A stretch of DNA of 7,405 nt from an uncultured Eubacteriales bacterium (GTDB lineage: Bacteria > Bacillota_A > Clostridia > Oscillospirales > Oscillospiraceae): positions 1 to 7,405 of the forward strand of contig CASTQR010000079.1 of NCBI GenBank assembly GCA_949451265.1. The letters are read 5' to 3'. The notes beneath the pieces were generated by a model. It did no database searches and was not told the DNA's origin. It saw only the letters and a program-made list of their open reading frames with translations. This document shows positions 6,210-7,405 of this stretch, in pieces. The translations under genes were made by a program, and so were the position numbers. Numbering within the stretch: the stretch's first letter is position 1; every line of letters starts with the position of its first letter.

Positions 6210-6758
6210 ATGGAAACCAATCTGTGTGTAGCCGGCTTCGGCGGCCAGGGCGTCATGACCCTGGGCAAGTTCCTGGCATCCGCCACCTGTGACGCCACCG
6301 ATAAGAACGTCACCTTCTTCCCCTCCTACGGCGCGGAGCAGCGGGGCGGCACCGCCAACTGCTTTGTGGTTATCTCCGACGGGATGATCGGCGCCCCCCT
6401 GGGGGACGTGATGGACGATCTGATTGTCATGAACGGACCCTCCCTGGCCAAGTTCCTCAAGACCCTCAAGCCCGGCGGGACGCTGTTTATCAACAGCTCC
6501 ATCGTGGACGAGAAGGACGTGAACCGGGACGACGTGAAGGTGGTGAAGGCCCCCGTCACCGAGCTGGCCCTGGAAATGGGGAACGCGAAGGTGCTGAACG
6601 TGATCATGCTGGGCGTGTACGTGGGCTATACCGAGGTGGTCCCCCCCGAGGTGGTGTGGGACACCATTGAGCACAAGCTGGGCAAGAAGCCCAAGCTGCT
6701 GCCGCTGAACAAGGCCGCCTTTGAGAAGGGCCTGGAGCTGGGCAGGGCCCAGAAGTAA
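6210..6758 (+). CDS. korC/vorC: 2-oxoacid:ferredoxin oxidoreductase gamma subunit
   Basis: This 182-residue protein belongs to the gamma-subunit family, which packs against alpha/beta and is associated with CoA access. Family marks are GFGGQGV at 9-15 near the N-terminus and SYGAEQRGGTANCFVVIS at 39-56, matching the conserved SYGxExRGG region. The rest is the usual Rossmann-like alpha/beta fold, with NSSIVDE at 95-101 and NVIMLGVYVG at 129-138. The ribosome site AGGGGGG overlaps the preceding stop codon and is 9 bases from the ATG. It completes the D-A-B-C set; a strong hairpin lies 18 bases after the stop codon, so it is the last gene of the operon. Confidence 0.93.
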   Translation: METNLCVAGFGGQGVMTLGKFLASATCDATDKNVTFFPSYGAEQRGGTANCFVVISDGMIGAPLGDVMDDLIVMNGPSLAKFLKTLKPGGTLFINSSIVDEKDVNRDDVKVVKAPVTELALEMGNAKVLNVIMLGVYVGYTEVVPPEVVWDTIEHKLGKKPKLLPLNKAAFEKGLELGRAQK

Positions 6759-6770
6759 CCGCCTAAACGC

Positions 6771-6805
6771 AAAACGGGGCCGGCTCACCCCGTGAGCCGG
6801 CCCTT
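6771..6805. terminator. Strong GC hairpin between convergent genes, probable terminator
   Basis: A perfect 12-bp stem (6777-6788 with 6792-6803) encloses a CCC loop. It lies between the convergent gamma-subunit and regulator genes. The + strand has only TT after the stem. On the - strand the stem is followed by a C-G step and then TTTT (6774-6771). It is therefore not a textbook terminator in either direction, but position and stability favour that role. Confidence 0.6.
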
Positions 6806-6818
6806 GCGGGAAGCGTCC

Positions 6819-7405
6819 CTATTCGTGATCCTTCAGCCAATTCAAAATGGCGGGGGCGGACTGGTCCATGTAGGACTGGAGGGCAGCGCACACCGCGCCT
6901 GCGTCCTCATCCTCCACGCCGTCCCGGACGGCTGTCAGCTCGGCGGTGTGGCCGCTCCAGCCGGGGCACTCGGCGTAGATGTGCCTCAGCAGGAGCATCT
7001 GCCCCTGGATGGCCACCATGCTGCGGTCCAGGCGGCGGTTGCCGCAGTGGTGGTAGAACACCCCGATGAGGTTATGCACCGCCTTCACCCCCTCCCGGGG
7101 AGAGCGGGCGGACTTGTAGCGGTCCAGCTGTTCCTCGATGGCGTCCAGCATTTCCTCCAGATTGCCGTTCTTCATGGCCAGCCGCACCGCCGCGTGCTGG
7201 AGGGTGAGGGCCAGTTCGTGGATCTCCCGGACGTCGTGTTCGTCCAGGGTCAGCACACGGGCGCCCACATTGTTCTCGTAGATCACCAGCTCCTCCTGCT
7301 GGAGGCGGTTCACCGCCTCCCGGATGGGGGTGCAGCTCACCCCCAGGTCGGACTGGAGCTCGTTTACGTTGAGCCGGGTGCCCATGGGGATTTTCAGGGT
7401 GATGA
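6819..7405 (-). CDS. GntR family transcriptional regulator, FCD-like domain, N-terminus outside window
   Basis: The frame is open to the right edge; reading in from there the protein begins ITLKIPMGTRLNVNEL, the usual wing-helix lead of GntR regulators. The start codon therefore lies beyond the window, and the Met at 7385 is internal. Numbering from that Met, residues 6-34 form the DNA-binding helix-turn-helix (NELQSDLGVS, then TPIREAVNRLQ). From about 52 a helical FCD-like ligand domain follows (EIHELALTLQHAAVRLA). FCD proteins sense small acids, often through a metal held by Asp and three His. Here the usual DxxFH region reads VHNLI before VFYHHCGN, and the last His is replaced in SYMDQ, while H146 remains. 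Metal binding may therefore be lost or altered. It is the obvious local candidate to control the oxidoreductase operon and transporter, but this is inference. The stop is TAG at 6819-6821. Confidence 0.88.
   Translation of the reverse strand, partial: ITLKIPMGTRLNVNELQSDLGVSCTPIREAVNRLQQEELVIYENNVGARVLTLDEHDVREIHELALTLQHAAVRLAMKNGNLEEMLDAIEEQLDRYKSARSPREGVKAVHNLIGVFYHHCGNRRLDRSMVAIQGQMLLLRHIYAECPGWSGHTAELTAVRDGVEDEDAGAVCAALQSYMDQSAPAILNWLKDHE

Noticed and set aside
5412..6788. A 458-codon open frame on the - strand opposite the beta and gamma subunit genes
   Set aside because: Same cause: an antisense shadow of high-GC coding sequence, with low-complexity His/Gly/Val-rich translation and no plausible domain.

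Overview
The window reads as a chromosomal piece of a high-GC anaerobic Firmicute, most like Clostridia of the Oscillospiraceae (Flavonifractor / Pseudoflavonifractor / Lawsonibacter type). The reasons are a V-type ATPase subunit, a four-gene ferredoxin-dependent 2-oxoacid oxidoreductase, strong Shine-Dalgarno sites (GGAGG, AGGGGG) before nearly every gene, and codons rich in G/C at the third position beside a very AT-rich promoter region. The taxonomic placement is inference; there is no rRNA or other decisive marker here.

Layout: (1) 1-663, the 3' part of a V-type ATPase subunit D gene on the + strand, followed by a strong hairpin terminator (693-737). (2) 759-1838, a membrane-anchored glycerophosphodiester phosphodiesterase (GDPD) on the + strand, closed by a bidirectional terminator (1837-1875). 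(3) 1892-3112, a 12-helix MFS transporter of the oxalate/formate-antiporter (OFA) type on the - strand. (4) 3113-3374, an AT-rich divergent regulatory region with a good promoter in each direction and three copies of a CTTGCAA motif. (5) 3375-6758, a + strand operon of five genes: a MinD/ParA-like P-loop ATPase of unknown role, then the delta (2x[4Fe-4S] ferredoxin), alpha, beta (TPP-binding) and gamma subunits of a 2-oxoacid:ferredoxin oxidoreductase (KOR/VOR type, order D-A-B-C). It ends at a strong hairpin (6777-6803). (6) 6819 to the right edge, a GntR/FCD-type regulator on the - strand, with its N-terminus outside the window.

Working model (inference): the oxidoreductase oxidatively decarboxylates a 2-oxoacid (branched-chain 2-oxoacid or 2-oxoglutarate) with CoA, giving acyl-CoA, CO2 and reduced ferredoxin. 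The divergent OFA transporter may move the corresponding carboxylate. The GntR/FCD protein could control both transcripts through the CTTGCAA sites. The least explained part is the P-loop ATPase that leads the oxidoreductase operon. I found no CRISPR array, tRNA, rRNA or insertion sequence.
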